NCBI RefSeq assembly: GCF_003073375.1
Contig: NZ_CP029002.1
Span: 1,660,001-1,724,000 of the forward strand
Length of the DNA: 64,000 bases
Source of the DNA: Lysinibacillus sp. 2017
Lineage (GTDB): Bacteria > Bacillota > Bacilli > Bacillales_A > Planococcaceae
Direction of reading: 5' to 3'
How positions within the stretch are numbered: the first letter of the stretch is position 1; the number at the start of each line of letters is the position of its first letter. Below, in pieces: positions 1 through 7,783 of the stretch. The notes beneath the pieces are model-generated. The model saw only the letters and a program-made list of their open reading frames with translations. It made no database searches and was not told the origin of the DNA. The position numbers and the translations under genes were made by a program.

Positions 1-139
1 CCTTTAAAATCGTATTTTTACTACAATTAAACTGTACGGATAGTTGTCTAATCGATGGTAGCTTACTTCCTGCTTGATAATCGCCATTTTGCAACTGCTG
101 TTTTATCGTATCAACAATCTCTAAATACTTTGCTTTCAT
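1..139 (-). CDS. GntR/MocR-type transcriptional regulator, N-terminus only (runs off window)
   Basis: Only the first 46 codons are present; the gene continues beyond base 1. The start is the ATG whose complement is at 137-139, with GGGGGAAATAG just upstream on the minus strand. The translation (MKAKYLEIVDTIKQ, then LPSIRQLSVQFNC) is the winged-helix DNA-binding start typical of GntR proteins, which in MocR members precedes an aminotransferase-like domain. It is divergent from an EamA exporter, a very common arrangement for MocR regulators, so it probably controls that transporter. The MocR subclass is inferred from context because the C-terminal domain is outside the window. Confidence 0.8.
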   Translation of the reverse strand, partial: MKAKYLEIVDTIKQQLQNGDYQAGSKLPSIRQLSVQFNCSKNTILK

Positions 140-271
140 CCTATTTCCCCCAATCTGTACCCATACAGTGAATTAAAAATGGAATGTTAAATTAGCAACG
201 GGTCCTTTATTCTTGCATTATAACAAAAATTGCCCCTAATGAATGGGACAATTTGATTGGGAGGAAGCGTT

Positions 272-1183
272 ATGGAAAAAGAGAAAGCAGGGTTGTTGTT
301 AGGAATAATTGGGGTGACTTGTTTTAGTTTGACGCTACCCTCCACAAGTGTTGCAGTGGCGTATTTTGGTACTACCGTAGTTGGTTTGGGGAGAACCGTC
401 ATAGCAGCCATATTAGTTGCGATTATATTTTTAGTTCGTAAAGAAAAGCTGCCCACACGTAAACAATTTAAAAGTTTGCTAATTGTAGCAGTGGGCGCAG
501 TATTAGGATTCCCATTACTCACTTCTTGGGCGATGGAGACTTTGCCCGTTTCACATGGGGCAGTAGAGCTTGCTTTATTACCATTAGCTACAGCAGGTAT
601 TGCAATTTTTAGAGCTGGTGAACGACCGTCTTTGCGATTTTGGTTAGCTAGTCTTGTCGGTTCAAGCGCGGTTATTGTATACGCCCTTAATTTAGGAATC
701 GGTGGCTTTCATGTTGCGGATTTCGCATTATTAGGAGCTGTATTAATTCTAGGACTTAGTTATGCAGAAGGTGGAAAATTATCTCAAGAAATGGGGAGTT
801 GGCAAGTTATTGCATGGGCGATTGTTATCGGAGCACCATTCTTTGTCATTCCAGTAGGATTAGAGCTCTCCATAGAAATGCTGGATGCACCAATGAAAGC
901 TTGGGTTAGTTTATTCTATTTAGCCGTTGTTAGTCAGTTCTTAGCATATGTAGCATGGTACGGGGGAATGGCATTAGGGGGAATTGCAAGGATCAGTCAA
1001 TTACAATATTTGCAGCCGTTTTTAATGATTACTTTCGCCGTATTATTTTTAGAAGAGTCGATAACAATAGTGACAGTTCTAACCGCTATGATTGTTGTAG
1101 TCGCGGTAGTTATTGGGAAAAATGCATCGATATCAAAAAAAGAGTCTTCCGCTTTGAATACAGAGTTATTGGATCTAGAGTAA
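272..1183 (+). CDS. EamA/DMT-family transporter
   Basis: A 303-residue integral membrane protein with about ten hydrophobic segments arranged as two EamA repeats, the normal size for the drug/metabolite transporter superfamily. Such proteins usually export metabolites or amino acids through the cytoplasmic membrane; the substrate cannot be read from the sequence. The start at 272 is preferred over a TTG at 257 because GGGAGG ends seven bases before it. The gene is divergent from a GntR/MocR regulator and is followed by its own hairpin terminator, so it is probably a single-gene transcript controlled by that regulator. Confidence 0.88.
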   Translation: MEKEKAGLLLGIIGVTCFSLTLPSTSVAVAYFGTTVVGLGRTVIAAILVAIIFLVRKEKLPTRKQFKSLLIVAVGAVLGFPLLTSWAMETLPVSHGAVELALLPLATAGIAIFRAGERPSLRFWLASLVGSSAVIVYALNLGIGGFHVADFALLGAVLILGLSYAEGGKLSQEMGSWQVIAWAIVIGAPFFVIPVGLELSIEMLDAPMKAWVSLFYLAVVSQFLAYVAWYGGMALGGIARISQLQYLQPFLMITFAVLFLEESITIVTVLTAMIVVVAVVIGKNASISKKESSALNTELLDLE

Positions 1184-1205
1184 ATAGAAATGATAGAACT
1201 AGAAT

Positions 1206-1245
1206 AGCCGTTTAGCATTGCTTTAAGATGTTAAACGGCTTTTTG
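1206..1245 (+). terminator. Rho-independent terminator of the EamA gene
   Basis: AGCCGTTTA and TAAACGGCT form a 9-bp stem around an 18-base loop, followed by TTTTTG, 20 bases after the EamA stop codon. Confidence 0.8.
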
Positions 1246-1298
1246 TATAAAAGCATTTAAGTTCGAATAAATAATCTGAATTATTTAATTTATTTCAC

Positions 1299-1350
1299 TT
1301 GACATTAAATGGATGCATTATGTATATTGTGTATAAAGTATATATACAAT
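1299..1350 (+). promoter_or_regulatory. Promoter with palindromic operator for the YtrA-like regulator operon
   Basis: A consensus -35 TTGACA (1299-1304) is followed after 18 bases by TATATT (1323-1328). An inverted repeat, ATTGTGTATA (1326-1335) and TATATACAAT (1341-1350), with 9 of 10 positions matching, overlaps the end of the -10 and the start point. GntR proteins of the YtrA class repress their own ABC operon from such sites, so this is the likely autoregulatory operator. The assignment is inferred from position and symmetry. Confidence 0.7.
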
Positions 1351-1368
1351 GTGAATTGAGGAACATGC

Positions 1369-1746
1369 ATGCAAATTTTAATCTCTCACAATTCGAAAGA
1401 GCCTATTTATGAACAAATCGTTAATCAAATAAAGACAGGTATATTAGCGAATGAACTCCCATCAGGATACGCACTGCCATCTATGCGCAATATGGCAAAA
1501 GATTTAGATGTCAGTGTCATTACGACCAAACGTGCATATGAGGAGCTAGAGAAAGCGGGTTTGATTTACTCCGTAGTAGGGAAGGGCTCTTTCGTTTCAG
1601 AGCAAAACCTGGAAATGATTATTGACAGAAAGCAAAAGGTAATCGAAGAGCAGCTAAGTCAGGCAATTAAAAATAGTAAAGAAATTGGACTTAGCTTAGA
1701 TGAAATACAAGAATTAATTACACTTTTATATGAGGAGATGGATTAA
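1369..1746 (+). CDS. GntR-family regulator, YtrA subfamily
   Basis: A 125-residue protein with an N-terminal GntR winged helix (PIYEQIVNQIKTGI, then LPSMRNMAKDL and TTKRAYEELEKAGL) and only a short helical tail, the small size typical of YtrA regulators that lack a large effector domain. Its stop overlaps the next ATG by one base, so it is translationally coupled to the ABC ATPase. YtrA proteins generally repress cell-envelope-stress ABC transporter operons; the palindrome at 1326-1350 is the probable target. Confidence 0.88.
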   Translation: MQILISHNSKEPIYEQIVNQIKTGILANELPSGYALPSMRNMAKDLDVSVITTKRAYEELEKAGLIYSVVGKGSFVSEQNLEMIIDRKQKVIEEQLSQAIKNSKEIGLSLDEIQELITLLYEEMD

Positions 1747-2624
1747 TGGAATCAATTATAGAGCTATCCAATGTAAATAAAGCTTTTGATGGGTTTGCGA
1801 TTAAAGATCTTTCGTTCCAAGTGAAAAAAGGATTTGTTACCGGATTTGTTGGGGCAAATGGTGCGGGGAAATCGACATCTATTAAGTTGATTATGAATTT
1901 ACTTCAGCCAGATAGTGGGACCGTAAAGGTTTTCGGCTTAAGTTATAAAGAGCATGAAAAAGAAATTAAACAAAAAATCGGATTCGTATACGATGAGCAT
2001 GTTTTTTATGAGCATTTAACATTAATTGAAATGAAAAAGCTTATTAAGCCCATGTATGAACGATGGGACGATGAGCTATTTGGTTCTTATATAAAACTAT
2101 TTCAACTTCCGCTAAAGAAAAAATTAAAGACATTCTCAAAAGGGATGATGATGAAAGCTTCACTTGCAATTGCTTTGTCTCATCATGCAGAACTAATTAT
2201 TATGGATGAACCAACTGCAGGATTGGATCCTGTTTTTAGAAGAGAGTTTTTAAATTTATTACATGATATTGTTCAGGACGGGGAGAAAACGATATTTTTT
2301 TCTACGCACATCACATCAGATTTAGATAGAATTGCGGATTACATTGTCTTTTTGCATAAGGGGGAGATTATATTTACCCAAGAATTTTATGCGGTTGCGG
2401 AACAATATGTGCTTGTAAAAGGCGGGTTAGATTTACTTGATACAGACACTGAAAAAGAATTTGTCGCGATCCGAAAATCAAAGCTCGGTTTTGAAGGTCT
2501 GTCGAGTAATAAGGAACGTGTCATGCAATTATTTGGTGAATTAGCACTTTACGAAAAGGCTACGTTAGAAGACATTATGTTCTATACAAAGAAGGGAGAT
2601 GAGGGTGTTGTTTCAATTAGTTAA
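1746..2624 (+). CDS. ABC transporter ATP-binding protein (YtrB/CcmA-like)
   Basis: A 292-residue single ATPase domain. Walker A is GANGAGKST (about residues 37-45), a degenerate signature FSKGMMMK lies near 133, Walker B with catalytic Glu is LIIMDEPTAGLDP, and the switch His is in STHIT. It would power the ABC-2 permease that follows and overlaps its end by 26 bases. The set regulator-ATPase-permease resembles the ytr operon, linked in Bacillus to cell-wall antibiotic stress. The substrate is unknown. Confidence 0.88.
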   Translation: MESIIELSNVNKAFDGFAIKDLSFQVKKGFVTGFVGANGAGKSTSIKLIMNLLQPDSGTVKVFGLSYKEHEKEIKQKIGFVYDEHVFYEHLTLIEMKKLIKPMYERWDDELFGSYIKLFQLPLKKKLKTFSKGMMMKASLAIALSHHAELIIMDEPTAGLDPVFRREFLNLLHDIVQDGEKTIFFSTHITSDLDRIADYIVFLHKGEIIFTQEFYAVAEQYVLVKGGLDLLDTDTEKEFVAIRKSKLGFEGLSSNKERVMQLFGELALYEKATLEDIMFYTKKGDEGVVSIS

Positions 2625-3216
2625 GAAGGACTTCATTATTCATAAAAATATATTAGTGATTATGTTTGCTGCATTGATTGCTTATATGGTTGTCGATATT
2701 TCAATGATTATCCTTGGTCTTTTATTTTCTTGGACGATGACAATGCAAGTATTTTCAAGCGATGAGAAGCGACAAGCAAAAATGCTCTTAAGTTCTTTAC
2801 CGTTTACTCGTAAAGAGATAGTTAGCTCAAAATACATTTCAGCAATACTTTATGTTTTATTAGTTGTAGTAACGATGAGCGCTGGTAATTTAGTAATTCA
2901 CCAAGAGCTACCAAACTGGTTACATCTAGCCTTCGTTGTCATCGTATCCTTGTTTTTTGTCGCCTTAATGTATCCATTCTCATATAAATTTGCGAGTAAA
3001 TATTTACTCATTGCATTTTTCGTAGGATTTGCATTTTATTTTTTAACCGTTAAATTATTTGTGCCAAATTTGAATGATCAAATACGTAACGCATTTGCCA
3101 ATATCGCTGCTGGAGGAGAACCGATATATCTCTTATATGCAATGATCGCATTAGTGATTGTTTACTGTACATCATGGTTATTATCAATCAAGATTTATGA
3201 AAAGAAAGTGTTTTAA
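2599..3216 (+). CDS. ABC-2 family transporter permease
   Basis: A 205-residue protein with about six hydrophobic segments and a charged loop (SSDEKRQAKMLLSSLPFTRKEIV) typical of ABC-2 permeases, in which a cytosolic loop containing 'LP.TRKEIV' contacts the ATPase. The ATG at 2599 follows AAGGGAG and lies inside the end of the ATPase gene in another frame, indicating coupled translation. It is the membrane half of the exporter whose regulator begins at 1369. Confidence 0.8.
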   Translation: MRVLFQLVKKDFIIHKNILVIMFAALIAYMVVDISMIILGLLFSWTMTMQVFSSDEKRQAKMLLSSLPFTRKEIVSSKYISAILYVLLVVVTMSAGNLVIHQELPNWLHLAFVVIVSLFFVALMYPFSYKFASKYLLIAFFVGFAFYFLTVKLFVPNLNDQIRNAFANIAAGGEPIYLLYAMIALVIVYCTSWLLSIKIYEKKVF

Positions 3217-3226
3217 TGAGAGGTGA

Positions 3227-3436
3227 TGCTTCAAGCAAAAACGAAAACCCTTTTATAAAAGACAGTGGTTTCTTGCTATTTTGTCATTCGCCATTTTACA
3301 ATGCATCTTCATTTTATTGGAGCTGACAGGATGGGTTCCTCGGTTAAAAGAGATTGATGGTTGTCAAAATGCAAATATAAAAGGCATCTGGTTCAATCCT
3401 CATATGACGAAGAACACAACCACAATATGTGCATAG
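3227..3436 (+). pseudogene. Small membrane-protein reading frame without a usable start codon
   Basis: An open frame of 69 codons follows directly on the ABC permease. It reads KQKRKPFYKRQWFLAILSF, then one long hydrophobic segment and a polar Cys-containing tail, which looks like a real single-pass membrane peptide. A good ribosome site (GAGAGG at 3219-3223) lies six bases before a TTC AAG, where an ATG or TTG would be expected. The only ATG nearby (3227 region) is in another frame and stops after ten codons. Either the start codon was lost or a one-base indel separates start and body. The family was not recognised. Confidence 0.45.
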
Positions 3437-3548
3437 TCCGTCATTATAAAGGTCTAACTAATCCATTTAAAAAATCATATACTGTTGTATGTTTGTTTAA
3501 TCAATAGGAATATAACTTTCTTTTTTTATACTTAGTAGGTGGAGAAAA

Positions 3549-4175
3549 ATGACGGATTTTAATAGCTCAAATAATTCGAGAAAACAAAATAACCCTTTTA
3601 ATAAATGGGATAACTTAGTGTTCCCTAAAAGACGAGAAAATCAGAATAGTTCAAGTAATAATAACGAAAGTGATTCCAATATTACTGCTATTGCGGGGAA
3701 CTGGATTGAAGCTATTGGAACAATAATAACTGCAATTGGGAGCACACCTTCAACTATTTTTACTCAACAAACGCTAACAGATTTCAATATAATTGGAAAT
3801 ATATTAGAAGCTGGTGGAACCGCAATTGCAGCAGAAAGTGAAGATTCATTATTAAATAGTGTTGGAGACCAACTACAAGCTATAGGTAATTTAGCTGTTG
3901 TGGCAGGAATACTGGGGAATAATGAGCAGTCAAGTCAACTTTTAGAAATGCAAGGAAATCTTCTTCAAGTAGTGGGAATAGGGGTTACCATTAATACTCA
4001 GGGGCAACAAACACTCTTACAAACTATATCTAATACGGGAAATATAATTCAATTAATAGGGACAGTAATTCAAGTTTTCGCTAATACTGATACACAAGAA
4101 GGAATCGAAATGAACGCTATAGGTGCTTGGATACAAGTGGTCGGAGCTGTAATTACAGCATTGGCTACTGAATAA
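3549..4175 (+). CDS. Glycine-punctuated repeat protein (possibly DUF6944 family)
   Basis: A 208-residue protein with a 50-residue polar N-terminus rich in Asn and Ser, followed by six copies of a degenerate unit of about 22-28 residues whose core is G-N-x-(I/L)-(E/Q)-(A/V/L)-x-G. Examples are GNWIEAIGTIITAIG, GDQLQAIGNLAVVAG, GNIIQLIGTVIQVF and GAWIQVVGAVITAL. There is no signal peptide or Cys. The start has GTAGGTGGAG upstream. The pattern resembles the DUF6944 'repetitive protein' annotation seen in Bacillus, recalled rather than tested. The amphipathic repeats could stack or lie on a membrane; the function is unknown. Confidence 0.7.
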   Translation: MTDFNSSNNSRKQNNPFNKWDNLVFPKRRENQNSSSNNNESDSNITAIAGNWIEAIGTIITAIGSTPSTIFTQQTLTDFNIIGNILEAGGTAIAAESEDSLLNSVGDQLQAIGNLAVVAGILGNNEQSSQLLEMQGNLLQVVGIGVTINTQGQQTLLQTISNTGNIIQLIGTVIQVFANTDTQEGIEMNAIGAWIQVVGAVITALATE

Positions 4176-4217
4176 GGTAATTAAGAAGGTAAAAGGTAAA
4201 TTGATAATAGAATGTTG

Positions 4218-4258
4218 AAAAAAGGAGTAACGATATTTTTGTTGAAGTTATTGAACTA
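4218..4258 (+). repeat. Copy of a recurrent GTTGAAG-type intergenic element
   Basis: AAAAAAGGAGTAACG then ATATTTTTGTTGAAGTTATTGAACTA resembles the block at 54475-54512 and, in part, those at 8838-8885 and 48136-48175. This copy lies just upstream of a lipoprotein gene, as does the one at 54475, and lacks a clear GC stem. Confidence 0.4.
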
Positions 4259-4313
4259 AAGATACACGTAGGTTGTTGAAGAATATGGACCTACATTTTG
4301 GGAGAGATATGAG

Positions 4314-4838
4314 ATGAAAAAATTGAGTCTACTCTTTTTTATTTTGTTTATTGTTGGGGGATGCTCAAAAACAGAAGATATAGTTCAATTAACGAAAAAA
4401 TTCGAGAACCAACTTGATGAAAAACAAAAGGTCATACAAGAGCAACAAAAAGAAATTAAGGAATTGAAAGAAGAGATTGAAGCCTATAAACTCATTCCAG
4501 ACACGGACTATAGAACATCCTTACAAGAAACAGATCGTGAGGCTAGGAAAATAATGCGACTTATTGCAGAAGGTGAATTTGAAAAATTAAAGACAGAATA
4601 TCGTGTGGAATTTGAGATTAAAGATGATGTAATAGTTTTTGGCGTACCAGAATCCAATGCCCCATTTTCAATAGAATTAGCTTCAAACTTTATGTATATC
4701 GCAAATTTTATAAAACATAAAGAAGGCATGGAAATTAGTTATTTTATTTCTAACCCAAACTATGATAGATCAGATTTAATTTATATGTTATTTGACAATG
4801 ACATGAAATTTAAATACATATTCGTAGGGGATGCTTAA
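4314..4838 (+). CDS. Lipoprotein with coiled-coil stalk
   Basis: A 174-residue protein with a type II signal peptide (hydrophobic residues 5-15, lipobox VGGC), so it is probably anchored to the outer face of the membrane by the Cys. A heptad-like charged stretch (about residues 25-60, EKQKVIQEQQKEIKELKEEI) predicts a coiled coil, followed by a roughly 100-residue alpha/beta C-terminal domain. The lipoprotein at 54608 has the same architecture and a similar upstream repeat, so the two are probably distant paralogues. The function is unknown. Confidence 0.75.
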   Translation: MKKLSLLFFILFIVGGCSKTEDIVQLTKKFENQLDEKQKVIQEQQKEIKELKEEIEAYKLIPDTDYRTSLQETDREARKIMRLIAEGEFEKLKTEYRVEFEIKDDVIVFGVPESNAPFSIELASNFMYIANFIKHKEGMEISYFISNPNYDRSDLIYMLFDNDMKFKYIFVGDA

Positions 4839-4931
4839 TCAAGTTTCGCATCTACTTCCATGTATATTCCGTACATACTCCTCGAATCCAACTCATAAAT
4901 TATAAAACCAGAAACAAGAGGAGGACGTACG

Positions 4932-6239
4932 ATTCAAATTCATGTAGTACAACCAGGGGAGTCGTTGTGGGGGATTGCTCAAGCTTATGGAACAACTATA
5001 GAAAATTTGGTTTCGGCCAATCAAATTCCAGAACCAGACCGTTTAGTTGTCGGGCAAGCTTTAGTGATACCAATGTGGGGACAATTTTATGTCGTGCAGC
5101 CAGGGGATAGTTTATGGTCCATTGGGCAGCGTTTTGGTATAAATTATTTAACGATTGCTCAAATGAATGGCATTAATCCGAATGCACTATTGATGATAGG
5201 AACGAATTTATTTATTCCGCCACTTCCAAAAACATCCGCAGAAATTCTAGCGTATATTGAACCCAGAGGAGATGCAGTGAGCGAAGCATTAGTAAACCAA
5301 GCAAGGGAAGCAAGTCCTTATTTAACGTATTTGGCGCTATTTAGTTATGAAGCAATGCGTGATGGTACGTTAAAAGCTCCGCCAATTGAGCCATTGCCAA
5401 CCATTGCAGCACAAAGCAATACCGTTATAGCAATGGTGATAACAAATCTTGAAGACTTTCAGTTCAGTAGTGAACTAGCACGCGACATTTTTCAAAGTGT
5501 AGCTGTTCAAAATTTACTTTTTGACAATATTATTAAAGAAGCGAAGCGCGTTGGAACGATTTCGGATATTCATTTTGATTTCGAAAAAATACCAGGAGAT
5601 CAACGAGAAGCATATAATAACTTTTTACGAAGAGCGGTTGAACGCATGCACGCAGAAGGCTACACAGTATCGACAGCACTAGCACCAAAAACAAGAGCTA
5701 ATCAGCCAGGAGAATGGACGGCTGGGCATGACTATAGGGCACATGGGGAAATAGTTGATTTTGTAATGTTGATGACATATGAGTGGGGGTATTCTGCAGG
5801 ACCACCAATGGCCGTTTCGCCGTTGCCACAAGTTGAAGAAGTAGTACGGTATGCATTAACCGAAATACCGGCGAGTAAAATAATGCTTGGACAAAACTTA
5901 TATGGCTATGACTGGACGCTACCCTTCGTACAAGGTGGCGAATATGCAGAAGCAGTAAGTCCACAACGTGCAATTGAAATTGCAAAACGGTATAATGCAG
6001 TCATTTACTATGACTATACAGCACAAGCACCTTATTTTAACTATGTTGATGAACAAGGTCGTACGCATACGGTGTGGTTTGAAGATGCTCGTTCTATCCA
6101 AGCAAAGTTTAATTTAGTAAAACGATTGAATTTGCGCGGTGTAGGTTATTGGAAACTCGGACTTCCGTTCCCACAAAACTGGCAACTTATCGGAGCAAAT
6201 TTTAATGTAGTGAAGAAAGCTAATAGAAGTTCAAATTGA
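4932..6239 (+). CDS. LysM-GH18 spore peptidoglycan hydrolase (YaaH/SleL-like), apparent ATT start
   Basis: A 435-residue protein with two N-terminal LysM domains (about residues 1-48 and 50-95, each with VVQPG(E/D)SLW) and a glycoside hydrolase 18 domain. The active-site strand is SDIHFDFEKIP, the Glu being the expected proton donor. Bacillus homologues (YaaH, SleL) are spore-coat-associated N-acetylglucosaminidases acting on cortex fragments in germination. No ATG, GTG or TTG lies between the upstream in-frame TAA (4896) and the first LysM. An ATT at 4932 is seven bases after AGGAGG and matches the family N-terminus (x-QIHVVQPG). A TTG at 4965 would remove part of LysM1 and has no ribosome site. 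Confidence 0.88.
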   Translation: MQIHVVQPGESLWGIAQAYGTTIENLVSANQIPEPDRLVVGQALVIPMWGQFYVVQPGDSLWSIGQRFGINYLTIAQMNGINPNALLMIGTNLFIPPLPKTSAEILAYIEPRGDAVSEALVNQAREASPYLTYLALFSYEAMRDGTLKAPPIEPLPTIAAQSNTVIAMVITNLEDFQFSSELARDIFQSVAVQNLLFDNIIKEAKRVGTISDIHFDFEKIPGDQREAYNNFLRRAVERMHAEGYTVSTALAPKTRANQPGEWTAGHDYRAHGEIVDFVMLMTYEWGYSAGPPMAVSPLPQVEEVVRYALTEIPASKIMLGQNLYGYDWTLPFVQGGEYAEAVSPQRAIEIAKRYNAVIYYDYTAQAPYFNYVDEQGRTHTVWFEDARSIQAKFNLVKRLNLRGVGYWKLGLPFPQNWQLIGANFNVVKKANRSSN

Positions 6240-6244
6240 TTCGG

Positions 6245-6268
6245 GGGTAGGGAAACCTACCCTTTATT
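6245..6268 (+). terminator. Terminator of the LysM-GH18 gene
   Basis: GGGTAGG-GAAA-CCTACCC, a 7-bp stem with a four-base loop, is followed by TTTATTT directly after the stop codon. Confidence 0.75.
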
Positions 6269-6342
6269 TAATTTCACGTGAAATAATGTAACCTATTTAC
6301 TTTAAAAGACACTAATATATTATTAAGGAAGGTGGATTTGAA

Positions 6343-6828
6343 ATGGACAAAAATAAAAAAATAGTAATGATAATATTTGCTTTAGTTTTAGCATTATTAG
6401 CGGGTTGTGAAAATTCTACCGATATAGCGAACACAAAAGATCGTGAGCATATAAACGCTGACACGAATACAAGTGAAATTAAGAAGGAAGAATATCTCAA
6501 GAAACTTAATGCTATGGAAGAATCCGATAAAAACATTGAAGCTGGAACAACAATGGTAGAGTTGAATGAACAAGCTTCGGAGAGATATAAAAAATGGGAC
6601 GCGGAGCTGAACGAAATTTACGAAGTGTTGAAAGCTCAGCTTAGTGCAGAACAGATGAATAAATTAAGAGAAGAACAACGGAACTGGATAAAACACAGAG
6701 ATGAAACTGCAAAAGAAGCTTCACTTAAGTATGAAGGTGGCTCGATGGAACCATTAGAATATGTGACTACGCTAGCAAATCTTACAAGGGATCGATGCTA
6801 TGAGTTAGTGGAGAAATATATGAAGTAG
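6343..6828 (+). CDS. LprI/DUF1311-family lipoprotein
   Basis: A 161-residue protein with a lipoprotein signal peptide and lipobox (LLAGC, Cys about residue 22). The C-terminal 90 residues carry the DUF1311 (lysozyme-inhibitor LprI) pattern: W-x-x-ELNEIY, LREEQRNWIKHRDE, then GGS and LT-x-x-R. Family members are exported; some inhibit lysozyme, but this role is not assured in Gram-positives. AAGGAAGGTGG lies upstream of the ATG. It appears monocistronic. Confidence 0.8.
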   Translation: MDKNKKIVMIIFALVLALLAGCENSTDIANTKDREHINADTNTSEIKKEEYLKKLNAMEESDKNIEAGTTMVELNEQASERYKKWDAELNEIYEVLKAQLSAEQMNKLREEQRNWIKHRDETAKEASLKYEGGSMEPLEYVTTLANLTRDRCYELVEKYMK

Positions 6829-7219
6829 CGAACAACCATAAATCTCAAATTTTCCAACTACATAGCAACAGGAAACTAAAAACAAAAAAATTTAAAAGTA
6901 AGTGTATAAAAGTTAATAATCGACCTATACTATTAAAGATTTCACTTCCAATCTAAATGACTAGGAGGGTTAACCCGATGAGTGCGAATGATCGTTTTCT
7001 CTGAAGGACCATCAAAACTGAATACAGCTAATGCACAATTTTCTTAGGAGAATTAAGGCAGACGCGAGGCAGTGTGTCATGGAAGATTATATGTAAGTGT
7101 TAATCACGCCCGGAAATTAATTTTTCCGGGTTTTTTGTGTGTATTCTATGCGAGGAAATTCGAAATGGATTCGTTATAATTAGTGAAAAGCTTTTCGAAT
7201 GACATGAAGGGGCGAGCAT
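6829..7219. other. Intergenic region with an orphan ribosome site and 8-codon ORF
   Basis: No supported gene. AGGAGGG (6963-6969) precedes an ATG at 6978 whose frame stops after eight codons (MSANDRFL, stop at 7004), looking like the remnant start of a lost gene. A terminator hairpin lies at 7109-7137, so a transcript probably still crosses the region. Confidence 0.5.
7109..7137 (+). terminator. Rho-independent terminator
   Basis: CCCGGAAA-TTAATT-TTTCCGGG followed by TTTTTT is a textbook intrinsic terminator. It is far from the lipoprotein stop at 6828 and probably ends a transcript crossing 6840-7100. Confidence 0.8.
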
Positions 7220-7783
7220 ATGAAATGTACAGAGAGAAATTATATTAGCCGACTCAAAAAGAAAAAAGAAGACGCACTTGAATATATAATGAATCATTAC
7301 GGTGGTTTAGTACACGGTATCACTCATCAAATTTTGGGACATATTAGCCGTCAAGCTGTCGATGAATGTGTGAATGATACATTTTTACTGATTTGGCAAC
7401 GTGCGCATCAATTTGATGGAGATACAAAAGCCTTTAAAAAGTGGGTTGGCATGATTACGAAATATAAGGCCATTGATTATTATCGCGCCTTAGAAAAGCA
7501 AAAGACACGTGAAAAAATTGATGAACAGGTGATTTTGGCGCAAGCAATACCTGATATGCAAATGACCTATATACAAAAGGAACAAAGAGATGAGCTATTA
7601 GCTGCCATTAGTGGATTGCCAGAAATAGATCGCGACATTTTCATGATGAAATACTTTTTAGATCTACCAAGTGGTGAAATCGCAGAAGCTTTACAGTTGT
7701 CTGTATCTGCTATCGATAATCGATTATCACGTGGTCGGAAAAAGCTTGCTCAAAATATAAAATTAAAGGAGCAATTCATATGA
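7220..7783 (+). CDS. ECF RNA polymerase sigma factor
   Basis: A 187-residue sigma-70-family protein. Region 2 spans about residues 20-90 (DECVNDTFLLIWQRAHQF, then FKKWVGMITKYKAIDYYR) and region 4 about 125-180 (LPEIDRDIFMMKYFLDL, then ASAIDNRLSRGRKKL-like residues). It directs polymerase to a small regulon, usually including its own operon. Its stop overlaps the anti-sigma start by four bases, typical of co-translated sigma/anti-sigma pairs. GGGGCGAG precedes the ATG. The inducing signal is unknown. Confidence 0.9.
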   Translation: MKCTERNYISRLKKKKEDALEYIMNHYGGLVHGITHQILGHISRQAVDECVNDTFLLIWQRAHQFDGDTKAFKKWVGMITKYKAIDYYRALEKQKTREKIDEQVILAQAIPDMQMTYIQKEQRDELLAAISGLPEIDRDIFMMKYFLDLPSGEIAEALQLSVSAIDNRLSRGRKKLAQNIKLKEQFI

